NCBI GenBank assembly: GCA_904419105.1
Contig: CAJFQR010000025.1
Coordinates: forward strand, 1-15,037
Source: Candidatus Avimicrobium faecavium
GTDB taxonomy: Bacteria > Bacillota > Clostridia > Oscillospirales > Ruminococcaceae
Reading direction: 5' to 3'
Length of the DNA: 15,037 nucleotides
Shown here: positions 7,900-14,587 of the stretch, one piece after another
Layout of the letters: each line of letters starts with the position of its first letter
Position numbering within the stretch: the stretch's first letter is position 1
Made by a program: the position numbers and the translations under genes
The notes under the pieces: generated by a model
The model's input: only the letters and a program-made list of their open reading frames with translations
What the model was told of the DNA's origin: nothing
Databases searched by the model: none

Positions 7900-9489
7900 T
7901 CAGTCCGCCGGCGGCGCAGAGGCTTCGATGAGGGCCCCGGCGCACCGGATCCCGTCCACCGCAGCGCTCATAATGCCGCCGGCATAGCCCGCCCCCTCGC
8001 CGCAGGGATAGAGACCCCGGGCGTCCGGCGACTGGAGGCTGCCGTCCCGGGGGATCCGCACCGGGGAGGAGGTCCGGGTCTCCGGGGCGGTGAGCACCGC
8101 GTCCGGCGCCCCATAGGCCGGGAGCTTCCGGGCGAAGTTCTCCAGGCCCTTGCGGAGCATCGCCGTCACCTGTGGCGGGAAGAGCTTCTCAAAGTCCCCG
8201 GGGACGGTGCCGAGGGCGTAGGTGGGCTCCACCCGGCCAAAGTCCGCCCCGGCCTTCCCGGCGAGGAACCGCCCGACGGTCTGCACCGGCGCCCGGTAGC
8301 TGCGCCCGCCCATCTCATAGGCCAGCTCCTCCAGCTGCCGCTGGAACCGGAAGCCGCTGTCCCATTCGCCGCCGAAATCGGCACTGTCCACCCCGACAAC
8401 GACGGCGCTGTTGGCATTTTTTCCATCCCGGGCAAATTCGCTCATGCCGTTGGTGACAAGGCCGCCCTCCTCCGACGACGAGGGCACCACCACTCCGCCG
8501 GGACACATGCAGAAGGTGTAGACCCCGCGGCCGTTCTCCCGGTAGGAGAGCTGGTACTCCCCAACCGGCAGCCGGGGATCGCCGGCGTACCCGCCATAGA
8601 GGCCGCGGTCGATGTCCGCCTGGAGATGTTCCGCCCGCACCCCCACTGAAAAGGCCTTGGGCTGCAGGGCGATGCCCGCCCGATGCACCGCCGTGAAGGT
8701 ATCCCGGGCGCTGTGGCCCACCGCCAGGATCACCGCTCCGGCGGGCAGATCCCCGGCGTCGGTGCGCACCCCGGTGACCCGGCCGCCGGAGAGGAGGAAC
8801 CCGGTGACCCGGGTCTCAAAGCGCACCTCGCCGCCGAGGGCGATGATCTCCTCCCGGATGGACTTGACCACCCGGCGCAGATAGTCGGTGCCGATGTGGG
8901 GCTTGGCCTTTTTCAAGATAGAGGGATCCGCTCCGTGGCCGGCAAAGACCCGCAGCACCTCCTCGCAGAGGGGGTCGTTGATGCGGGTGGTGAGCTTGCC
9001 GTCGGAGAAGGTGCCGGCCCCTCCCTCCCCGAACTGGACGTTGGACACCGGATCAAAGCTGCCGGTCCGCCAGAACCGCTCGACGGCGGCCACCCGGCGG
9101 TCCACATCGGCGCCCCGCTCGAGCACCAGCGGGCGGTAACCCAGCCTGGCCAGCGTCAGCGCGGCGAACATCCCCGCCGGGCCAAAGCCGACCACCACCG
9201 GCCGGGCAGCCAGCGGAGCCGTCCCCGGGACAAAGGACGGACGCTGGGGCCGGTGCAGCCGCACCGCCGGGTCCCCGGCCCGCCGGACGATGGCCTCCTC
9301 CCCATCGCAGTCCACCCCGACGGTGTAGACCAGACGGATATCGCTGCGGCGGCGGGCGTCCACCGAGCTCTTGACGATGTAGGCCCGGGCCTTCCCCGGA
9401 GAGAGGCGGATCCGCCGGAGCGCCTGGGCGATGGCGGCGTCCTCTCCCTCCCGGAAGGGGACGCTCACCGACGAGATGTAAATGGACAA
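7900..9489 (-). CDS. Uncharacterised FAD-dependent dehydrogenase (COG2509 family)
   Basis: A 529-residue NAD(P)/FAD-dependent oxidoreductase of the COG2509 type, whose reaction is unknown. After an N-terminal domain of about 90 residues (MSIYISSVSVPF...), the FAD-binding Rossmann motif VVVGFGPAGMFAA is seen (G101, G103, G106) with the acidic LVLERG (E124) closing the beta-alpha-beta fold. The family block VSNVQFGEGGAGTFSDGK (148-165) is well conserved, and the C-terminal AGGIMSAAVDGIRCA completes the FAD site. Length is full. The start is TTG at 9489, with AAGGAG 9 bases upstream; I saw no better ATG. It follows cdaR by 84 bp, with a terminator hairpin in the gap and no good promoter, so expression may depend on read-through from cdaA-cdaR. 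It carries no membrane segment or signal peptide and is probably cytoplasmic. Confidence 0.9.
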   Translation of the reverse strand: MSIYISSVSVPFREGEDAAIAQALRRIRLSPGKARAYIVKSSVDARRRSDIRLVYTVGVDCDGEEAIVRRAGDPAVRLHRPQRPSFVPGTAPLAARPVVVGFGPAGMFAALTLARLGYRPLVLERGADVDRRVAAVERFWRTGSFDPVSNVQFGEGGAGTFSDGKLTTRINDPLCEEVLRVFAGHGADPSILKKAKPHIGTDYLRRVVKSIREEIIALGGEVRFETRVTGFLLSGGRVTGVRTDAGDLPAGAVILAVGHSARDTFTAVHRAGIALQPKAFSVGVRAEHLQADIDRGLYGGYAGDPRLPVGEYQLSYRENGRGVYTFCMCPGGVVVPSSSEEGGLVTNGMSEFARDGKNANSAVVVGVDSADFGGEWDSGFRFQRQLEELAYEMGGRSYRAPVQTVGRFLAGKAGADFGRVEPTYALGTVPGDFEKLFPPQVTAMLRKGLENFARKLPAYGAPDAVLTAPETRTSSPVRIPRDGSLQSPDARGLYPCGEGAGYAGGIMSAAVDGIRCAGALIEASAPPAD

Positions 9490-9510
9490 GAAAGTCCACT
9501 CCTTTCGATG

Positions 9511-9547
9511 AAAAAGGGCGGCCGGTCCCGAAGCGGCCGGCGCCCTT
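9511..9547 (-). terminator. Rho-independent terminator (possible attenuator) between cdaR and the FAD dehydrogenase
   Basis: The hairpin pairs 9514-9519 with 9542-9547 and 9520-9524 with 9534-9538, leaving a 3-base bulge and a 9-base loop. On the minus strand it runs into TTTTT then CATC. It ends only about 4 bases before the AAAGGAG ribosome binding site of the next gene. Confidence 0.82.
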
Positions 9548-9573
9548 GTGAGTTTGTATGGTCGGACAGTGGG

Positions 9574-10830
9574 TCAGTTCTGCTGAACGCTGATCTGCAC
9601 CCGGTAGGTGCCGCTGCACCACACCAGCCCCTTGTCCGGGGCGGCAATATCGGCGACGACGCTGCTGCTGCCCTGGCCAAGTTCCACCTCGCTCAGATCC
9701 ACCGTGGCCACCAGGTCCTCAGCGGTGAGAGCCGCCAGGTCGGCGGTGCGTCCGTGGACAGTGACCCCGCGGATGCTGGTGGTCACCAGTGTAACGGTAT
9801 AGTCCTCCGGCACACCGGTGAGCTGGATATTGGTGACGGTCATCTCCTGGGAGGCCAGGTCGCTGGTGTCAAAGGAGACGGTGACGCTCTCGTCCCCTTC
9901 AAGGTTGATGAAGCCGGCCGGCAGGTTGAGGTTGAAGCTGAAGTCCCCGCCGTCCATATCCCGGAAGTCGATGTAGCCGACGCTGAGCTCCTCCATCGAG
10001 TTCACCGCCCCCTCGGGGCCGGCCAGCAGGATATCCTCCTTGGAGAGGGTGTAGTTCAGCTCGTCCAGCGGGAAGCCGTCCGGCACATGGAGGAAGTCCA
10101 CCGTGATGGGCACCCGCTTGGTCTTGAGCAGCGGCACGGTGATGTCGGCAGTCTCACTGCTCATCTGGATGTAGTCGCTGACCACCTCGTTGCCGTCGGC
10201 GTCCAGCAGGGTCAGATCGGTGGTGAGCACCTCGGTCTGGGTGATGGCACCGGCGTGGGAGGCACGGGCCACACAGCTGGCTACCCGGGAGACATCGCTC
10301 TCCGGGCCGCGGATGGTCACCGTCTGCACATTGACATAGTCATCGCCGAGGACATAGCCGTCGGGATAGGTAATGCCGGACAGATCCACCGAAACGGTGA
10401 GGGTCTTTTCCACCGTGCGGTCAAAGCGCACCGTCACCTCCCTGGGGGCGGCGGAGAGATTGTCAAAATCCCGGTTCAGCCGGTCGCTCACCGTCAGGCG
10501 GACGGTGTATTCGCCGGCCGCAGTGATGCCGGTGAGATCGGCCTGCACCTGCAGATCCGCCCGTTCCACATCGGCGACGACATTGCGCTCGCCGCTGAGA
10601 TCGACACTGACGGTCATCGGGCTGTCCAGCACCACATCAAGGCCCAGCGCCTCAAGACTGGTGCCGGTGGTATCAAAAGACACCGGCACATTGTTGATGG
10701 TGCGGTCGGCGGTGGTATAGACAGTGTTCACCACCGACAGCCAGATCAGAAAGGCGAACAGGAAGGAGAAAAACCACAAAAACTTGTTGTTGTCAAAGAG
10801 GACCTTAAAATTAATGCTCGGCCGCTTCAT
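9574..10830 (-). CDS. cdaR: CdaR, YbbR-domain regulator of the diadenylate cyclase
   Basis: CdaR is the extracytoplasmic partner that modulates CdaA activity. The 418-residue product has a short cytoplasmic N-terminus (MKRPSINFKVLFDNNKF), one membrane anchor at about 18-36, and then about four YbbR beta-rich repeats on the outer face (roughly 45-136, 140-232, 236-320 and 328-415). Repeat hallmarks include NNVPV, TIRGPESDV, LLAGPEGAV and VTVHGRTADL. The chosen ATG at 10830 has AAGGAGG 9 bases upstream and gives the standard N-terminus. The frame continues 11 codons upstream, but these lie in the cdaA end and are unlikely to be used. It overlaps the cdaA 3' end by 20 bp, implying coupled translation. 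No glmM follows; an FAD dehydrogenase gene does. Confidence 0.93.
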   Translation of the reverse strand: MKRPSINFKVLFDNNKFLWFFSFLFAFLIWLSVVNTVYTTADRTINNVPVSFDTTGTSLEALGLDVVLDSPMTVSVDLSGERNVVADVERADLQVQADLTGITAAGEYTVRLTVSDRLNRDFDNLSAAPREVTVRFDRTVEKTLTVSVDLSGITYPDGYVLGDDYVNVQTVTIRGPESDVSRVASCVARASHAGAITQTEVLTTDLTLLDADGNEVVSDYIQMSSETADITVPLLKTKRVPITVDFLHVPDGFPLDELNYTLSKEDILLAGPEGAVNSMEELSVGYIDFRDMDGGDFSFNLNLPAGFINLEGDESVTVSFDTSDLASQEMTVTNIQLTGVPEDYTVTLVTTSIRGVTVHGRTADLAALTAEDLVATVDLSEVELGQGSSSVVADIAAPDKGLVWCSGTYRVQISVQQN

Positions 10831-11719
10831 CGCTCTTGTCCTCCTTTCCGGTGTGGGTGCCATCCCGCCGGATCAGGCGGAAACTGAGCTTGCGGGGTTC
10901 GGCCTTCTTCTCGATGATAAGGCCGTTTTTGAGCTCGCTGCGCAGTTCGTCCACCGAGAGCGCCCGCTTGAGAACGCCGTTGTCGCAGACGGTGATCTTG
11001 CCGTTCTCCTCCGAGACCACCACCGTGATGGCGTCGGAGTTCTCGCTCATGCCCAGCGCCGCCCGGTGCCGGGTACCCAGCTCCCGGCTGATGGTGAAAT
11101 TGGAGGACAGCGGCAGCACACAGCCGGCGGCGTGAATCTTGCCGTCCCGGAAGATCACCGCACCGTCGTGCAGCGGGGAGTTCTTGAAGAAGAGGTTGTT
11201 GATGAGCTCATAGCTTGGGATGGCATCCACCAGCGTGCCGGTGGCGATCACATCGCCCAGTGGGGTGGACCGCTCAAACACCATCAGCGCCCCGACCTTC
11301 TGCCGGGACATGGTGGCACAGGCGTCACAGACGGCATTGATGGCGCTCTCCCACTGGTGCATCAGCTCGGTGGCATTGTCCTCCGACGGGCCGAACACCG
11401 CTCCCAGCATCGAGACCCGGGTGCGGCCTACCTGCTCAAGCACCTTGCGCAGCTCCGGCTGGAAGAGGACGATCAGCGCGATGGCACCAATCTGGAAGAC
11501 ATTCTGCATAATGAAGATGATGCTGCGCAGCTGCAGGATGTTGGCCGCCAGATAGACACCCACCAACGCCAGCAGCCCTTTGACAAGCTGGATGGCCCGA
11601 GTCTCCCGCAGCAGCCGGATGAGCTGGAATATGATGTACGCAACGACACAGATGTCGATCAGATCTGAGACGCCGAACAGCCGGATCTGTCTGACGAAAC
11701 TCTCCACGATATTTGGCAC
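10811..11719 (-). CDS. cdaA: Diadenylate cyclase CdaA (membrane-bound DAC domain)
   Basis: Synthesises c-di-AMP from two ATP; the product controls potassium and osmolyte transport in Firmicutes. The 302 residues have three membrane segments in the first 90 (about 18-37, 43-62 and 69-87), followed by the DAC domain (about 105-260). Both catalytic motifs are intact: DGA at 185-187 in NSPLHDGAVIF, and RHR at 217-219 in ELGTRHRAALG. A charged, probably disordered tail ends in AEH. The start is GTG at 11719; AGAGG lies only 3 bases before it and GGAAGGGAAG slightly further, so the exact start is uncertain, and a second in-frame GTG four codons later is possible. It heads the cdaA-cdaR unit behind an extended -10 promoter about 45 bases upstream. 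Confidence 0.95.
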   Translation of the reverse strand: MPNIVESFVRQIRLFGVSDLIDICVVAYIIFQLIRLLRETRAIQLVKGLLALVGVYLAANILQLRSIIFIMQNVFQIGAIALIVLFQPELRKVLEQVGRTRVSMLGAVFGPSEDNATELMHQWESAINAVCDACATMSRQKVGALMVFERSTPLGDVIATGTLVDAIPSYELINNLFFKNSPLHDGAVIFRDGKIHAAGCVLPLSSNFTISRELGTRHRAALGMSENSDAITVVVSEENGKITVCDNGVLKRALSVDELRSELKNGLIIEKKAEPRKLSFRLIRRDGTHTGKEDKSDEAAEH

Positions 11720-11760
11720 TGGCCTCTCTTCCCTTCCGCCTCGCTTTTGTGTTCAAAATA

Positions 11761-11773
11761 ATTGTAACACAAC
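11761..11773 (-). promoter_or_regulatory. Extended -10 promoter for cdaA-cdaR
   Basis: On the minus strand this reads GTTGTGTTACAAT: TACAAT matches the -10 consensus at 5 of 6 bases and is preceded by TG-T, an extended -10. A weak -35 (TTGCAT) lies 16 bases upstream. Transcription would begin near 11754, about 35 bases before the GTG start. An AT-rich element (GAAATTTGACAG, 11799-11810) lies further upstream and contains a perfect TTGACA, but at the wrong distance for this -10. Confidence 0.6.
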
Positions 11774-11826
11774 TGCGGCTTTATGCAAGCTGGTTTTTCT
11801 GTCAAATTTCCCGGCCCGGCAGCAGC

Positions 11827-11863
11827 AAAACACGGCTGGGCGGAGCATCCCCGCCCGGCCGTG
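11827..11863 (-). terminator. Rho-independent terminator after the DUF3343-like gene
   Basis: A 13-position stem (11831-11843 with 11851-11863), paired except for one central mismatch, encloses a 7-base loop and is followed on the minus strand by TTTTG. It starts about 20 bp after the stop of the 69-residue gene and isolates cdaA from transcription coming from ispD-ispF. Confidence 0.82.
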
Positions 11864-11882
11864 CCGTCCCAAGAAGAGGGAC

Positions 11883-12092
11883 CTACCGGTCTGTGTCCAG
11901 AACGCCGCGCACCTTCACGCCGGCGTCGGCCAGCAGCCGCAGCGCCTCGTCCGGGTCACCCCCGGAGACCTTCAGCAGATAGCGGCAGCCCTCGGGGTCG
12001 GGGTTGTTTTCGCAGTGGGTGTGGTAGCCCGCTGCGCCCAGCACCTCCTCGGCGCGCTGGGCGTATGTAATGGAACACATCATCAGGGTCAT
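11883..12092 (-). CDS. Small DUF3343-like protein (putative sulfur/selenium carrier-like)
   Basis: A 69-residue protein that I place only tentatively in DUF3343, a family annotated as putative Se/S carrier-like. The N-terminal CSITYAQRAEEVLGAAGY resembles the beta-alpha start of that family, and the later GCRYLLKV and DEALRLLADAGVKV fit its second half. Cysteines are at 6, 27 and 36. No signal peptide or membrane segment is seen. The ATG at 12092 has AAAGGTG about 11 bases upstream; Met-4 and Met-5 are alternatives with poorer spacing. It starts 80 bp after ispF and ends in a strong terminator, so it is a genuine transcribed gene, either the tail of the ispD-ispF unit or alone. Family assignment is inference from pattern recognition. 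Confidence 0.7.
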   Translation of the reverse strand: MTLMMCSITYAQRAEEVLGAAGYHTHCENNPDPEGCRYLLKVSGGDPDEALRLLADAGVKVRGVLDTDR

Positions 12093-12172
12093 GGCAGGAT
12101 CAGCACCTTTCCAAACGAGCTCCCCGGCAGCGCCGGGTGTACTGCTATCCTATGCCGCAGCCCCAGGTGATG

Positions 12173-12670
12173 TTACACCGTAAGAGGACGGATCTTCTCC
12201 GGGACGAGCAGGCAGACCGCGTGGGCGGCGATGCCCTCGAGCTCCCCGGTAAAGCCCAGCCCTTCCTCGGTGGTGGCCTTGACGCTGACCTGTCCCGGCT
12301 CACAGCCGCAGATCTCCGCCACCCGGCGGCGCATCGCATCGATGTAGGGGGAGAGCTTCGGCTCCTGGGCCACGACGGTGATGTCGCAGTTGCCCATCAC
12401 ATAGCCCTCCCGCCGGGCCCGGTCCACCACCTCCCGGAGCAGCAGGGCGCTGTCGGCGTTTTTATAACGGGGGTCGCTGTCCGGAAAGAGCTTGCCGATA
12501 TCCCCGAGGGCCAGCGCCCCGAGGATGCTGTCCGCCAGCGCATGCAGCGCCACATCGGCATCCGAATGGCCGAGCAGGCCTATGCCGTCATAGTCCACCT
12601 CGACACCGCAGAGCATCAATCTGCGGCCTCTGGCAAAGCGGTGCACATCGTATCCATGTCCGATCCTCAT
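12173..12670 (-). CDS. ispF: 2-C-methyl-D-erythritol 2,4-cyclodiphosphate synthase
   Basis: IspF cyclises CDP-methylerythritol 2-phosphate in the MEP pathway to isoprenoid precursors. The 165-residue product has the normal length. Metal ligands D8 and H10 in GHGYDVHRF and H43 in LLGHSDADVALHA are present, as are FPDSDPRYKNADS (substrate loop) and ATTEEGLGFTGELEGIAAHAV near the C-terminus. The ATG at 12670 overlaps the ispD stop in an ATGA, and GGAGGG lies 6 bases upstream within ispD, so the two are translationally coupled. Active trimers bind zinc between subunits (family knowledge). Confidence 0.97.
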   Translation of the reverse strand: MRIGHGYDVHRFARGRRLMLCGVEVDYDGIGLLGHSDADVALHALADSILGALALGDIGKLFPDSDPRYKNADSALLLREVVDRARREGYVMGNCDITVVAQEPKLSPYIDAMRRRVAEICGCEPGQVSVKATTEEGLGFTGELEGIAAHAVCLLVPEKIRPLTV

Positions 12671-13341
12671 ACCATTCCCTCCAAAAATGCGCCGGCAGTG
12701 AGAAAGTCCTCCGGCGTCGTGAGTTTGAGATTGCGATAGTCCCCCATCACCAGGCGCACCTCCCGGCCCAGCCGCTCGAAGAGCTGGCAGTCGTCGGTGC
12801 AGTCGGCGCCGTCTCTGCGGGCAGCCTCTGCCGCCTCCAGATAGGCTCTCCGGCCAAAGACCTGAGGGGTCTGCACCGCCCAGAGCGCCGCCCGGGGCGG
12901 GGTATCCACCACCCGGCCCTCCGGGTCGGCCCGTTTGATGGTGTCCTTGACCGGGACTGCGGCGGCAGCGGCGCCGAAACGCCGCGCGGCGTCCACACAG
13001 CGGGCGATGACCGCCGGAGTCACCAGCGGCCGGGCCCCGTCGTGGATCGCCACCAGCTCACACCCCGGCGAGAGCGCCTGCACCCCGGCAAGCACCGACT
13101 GCTGGCGGGTCTCCCCACCGGGGACCACCGCCCGCAGTTTCAGGCAGGGGCCGGCGGCGGCGGCCAGCTCCTCCTCCCGGCCGGGGCGCACCACCAGGAC
13201 GATCTCCTCCACCTCCGGCGCCGCAGCCACCGCCAGCAGCGTACGCCGCAGCACCGGCAGGCCGTCCAGCTCCGCTATCAGCTTGTCGATACCGCCCATC
13301 CGGGCCGAACGCCCGGCAGCGACGATTACCGCACCCGTCAT
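12667..13341 (-). CDS. ispD: 2-C-methyl-D-erythritol 4-phosphate cytidylyltransferase
   Basis: IspD joins CTP and MEP to make CDP-methylerythritol, two steps before IspF. The 224 residues show the nucleotide-binding AAGRSARMGGIDKL (8-21, K20), HDGARP (100-105), VKDTIK (131-136, K132), QTPQVFG, TDDCQLFERLG and the C-terminal GDYRNLKLTTPEDF. The ATG at 13341 with AAAGGGGGAAGG upstream gives the expected N-terminus MTGAVIVAAG. An upstream extension of the frame by 24 codons crosses the promoter and is rejected. It is the first gene of the ispD-ispF unit, with a very short leader (about 20 bases) after the extended -10 promoter at 13367-13375. Confidence 0.97.
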   Translation of the reverse strand: MTGAVIVAAGRSARMGGIDKLIAELDGLPVLRRTLLAVAAAPEVEEIVLVVRPGREEELAAAAGPCLKLRAVVPGGETRQQSVLAGVQALSPGCELVAIHDGARPLVTPAVIARCVDAARRFGAAAAAVPVKDTIKRADPEGRVVDTPPRAALWAVQTPQVFGRRAYLEAAEAARRDGADCTDDCQLFERLGREVRLVMGDYRNLKLTTPEDFLTAGAFLEGMV

Positions 13342-13366
13342 CGGCCTTCCCCCTTTCCGATTTCCC

Positions 13367-13380
13367 AGTATACCACAAAG
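13367..13380 (-). promoter_or_regulatory. Extended -10 promoter for ispD-ispF
   Basis: On the minus strand this reads CTTTGTGGTATACT, with TGG + TATACT as an extended -10, 13 of 14 bases identical to the promoter at 7757-7770. No -35 hexamer is recognisable. The predicted start is near 13360. The upstream CTTT is shared with the end of the preceding hairpin terminator. Confidence 0.65.
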
Positions 13381-13402
13381 GGACGGCGACCGGCGCCATC
13401 CC
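13376..13402 (-). terminator. Probable terminator after the racemase gene
   Basis: A 9-bp stem on the minus strand, GGGATGGCG with CGCCGTCCC (13380-13402), has one U-G pair and a 5-base loop. The T run is short (TTTG), so efficiency is uncertain. It lies about 50 bp after the racemase stop and overlaps the ispD promoter. The same pairing is disrupted on the plus strand (A-C mismatch), which supports minus-strand use. Confidence 0.55.
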
Positions 13403-13451
13403 CCTGCGAACAAATTGTAAATTCTTTCAAAACCTTTCGACCGGCAGCCAG

Positions 13452-14168
13452 TCAGCGGACGGCGTCCTGCCGTTCAAGGGCCTCGGCCAGATCCACGGCG
13501 GCCATCGCATGCAGGGCGGTGGTGTCAAAGACCGGCAGATCGGTGTCCGACTGCTTGATGAGCATCGGGATCTCGGTGCAGCCGAGAATGACCCCCTCCG
13601 CCCCCTGGGCGCGCAGCTCTTCGATCACCGACAGGAACCAGCGGCGGCTTTCGTCCTTCAGGATCCCAAAGGTGAGTTCCTCCTGGATGACCCGGTAGAT
13701 CTCCTGCCACCGGTCCTCAGCCGGGACAATCACCTCGATGCCAAACTTCTCCCGCAGGCGCCCCTTGAGGAAGTCCTGCCCCATCGTGAACGGGGTGCCC
13801 ATCAGGCCCACCTTGTGAAGGCCCTGGCGGCGGATCTCGGCGCCGGTGGCGTCGGCGATGTGGATGAAAGGCACATGGAGCTCCGCCTCCAGCTGCTGGC
13901 AGGCGGCGTGCATCGTGTTGGTGCAGAGGACAACCAGGTCGGCGCCCGCCTCCTCGAGCTTTTTGCCGACGGCGGCAAACTTCCCGCCGAGGGTGGCAAT
14001 GTCACCCTTGCCCATCAAGCCGAGCATCTCGTTCAGATTCACCGAATAGACGATGCTCTCGACATTGTTGAGGCCGCCGAGCCGCTTGGCCGACTCCTCG
14101 TTGATGATGCGGTAGTAGTCCACCGTCGACTGCCAGCTCAGGCCACCGATGAGTCCGATGCGTTTCAT
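13452..14168 (-). CDS. Aspartate/glutamate racemase family protein
   Basis: A 238-residue PLP-independent amino acid racemase, probably aspartate racemase-like. Both catalytic cysteines are present: C82 in VVLCTNTMH and C197 in VILGCTEIP. The N-terminal MKRIGLIGGLSWQSTVDYYR is the family signature. Substrate cannot be told from sequence; D-aspartate or D-glutamate for the cell wall, or another amino acid, are all possible. The ATG at 14168 has AGGAGG 7 bases upstream. The frame is open 52 codons further upstream into the neighbouring gene, but that part has no family similarity. It lies 19 bp after the ArsC-like gene, probably co-transcribed with it and with rnr. Confidence 0.93.
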   Translation of the reverse strand: MKRIGLIGGLSWQSTVDYYRIINEESAKRLGGLNNVESIVYSVNLNEMLGLMGKGDIATLGGKFAAVGKKLEEAGADLVVLCTNTMHAACQQLEAELHVPFIHIADATGAEIRRQGLHKVGLMGTPFTMGQDFLKGRLREKFGIEVIVPAEDRWQEIYRVIQEELTFGILKDESRRWFLSVIEELRAQGAEGVILGCTEIPMLIKQSDTDLPVFDTTALHAMAAVDLAEALERQDAVR

Positions 14169-14187
14169 AGAGGTTCCTCCTTTTCTG

Positions 14188-14559
14188 TCAGCAGTCCGCG
14201 CCGGGAAGAAGGGTCTCCTCCCACTCGGCGGGTTTGAAGCCGATGAGTACACGGTCCCCGGCAAGGACGATAGGCCGTTTGACCAGCATGCCGTTGGTGG
14301 CCAGCAGGTCAAAGCGGGCGGCATCGTCCATCTCCGGGAGACGATCCTTCAGATGCAGCTCCTTGTAGAGGTTGCCGCTGGTGTTGAAGAAGCTCTTCGA
14401 GGGCTTGCCGCTGCGCGCCGCCCACTCGGCGAGCTCCGCAGCGGTGGGGTTCTCCTCGACGATGTGGCGGTCCTCATGGGCGATGCCGTGGTCGTCCAGC
14501 CACTGGGCGGCCTTGCGGCAGGTGGAGCAGCGTGGGTACCAGATGAATGTCACAGCCAT
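14188..14559 (-). CDS. ArsC/Spx family thioredoxin-fold protein
   Basis: A 123-residue cytoplasmic protein of the ArsC/Spx/MgsR superfamily. It has a CxxC at C11 and C14 (YPRCSTCRKA) and the family C-terminal motif NGMLVKRPIV followed by LIGFKPAEWEE. Members are variously arsenate reductase-like enzymes, YffB-type proteins or Spx-type RNA polymerase-binding regulators. No arsenic resistance genes are nearby, so an arsenate role is not supported and a redox role is as likely. The ATG at 14559 follows AGGAGG and a 7-base A tract (9 bases spacing). The longer frame to 14745 translates the rnr tail in another frame and is rejected. It lies 28 bp after rnr and 19 bp before the racemase gene. Confidence 0.9.
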   Translation of the reverse strand: MAVTFIWYPRCSTCRKAAQWLDDHGIAHEDRHIVEENPTAAELAEWAARSGKPSKSFFNTSGNLYKELHLKDRLPEMDDAARFDLLATNGMLVKRPIVLAGDRVLIGFKPAEWEETLLPGADC

Positions 14560-14587
14560 TGTTTTTTTCCTCCTGAATGTGCCAGAG

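Noticed and set aside
8683..10887. 734-codon plus-strand frame opposite the FAD dehydrogenase gene and cdaR
   Set aside because: Both minus-strand genes share the same phase, so the antisense frame stays open across them. It also crosses a minus-strand terminator. No domain is recognisable.
12123..12137. GC hairpin (CCCGGC-GCT-GCCGGG on the minus strand) between ispF and the DUF3343-like gene
   Set aside because: Only 6 bp with no following T run, so not a convincing terminator. I also found no good promoter in this 80-bp gap.
13430..13460. Possible weak hairpin just after the racemase stop (GACTGG/CCGGTC)
   Set aside because: Six pairs with one wobble and only a distant TTTT; the stem at 13380-13402 is a better terminator candidate.
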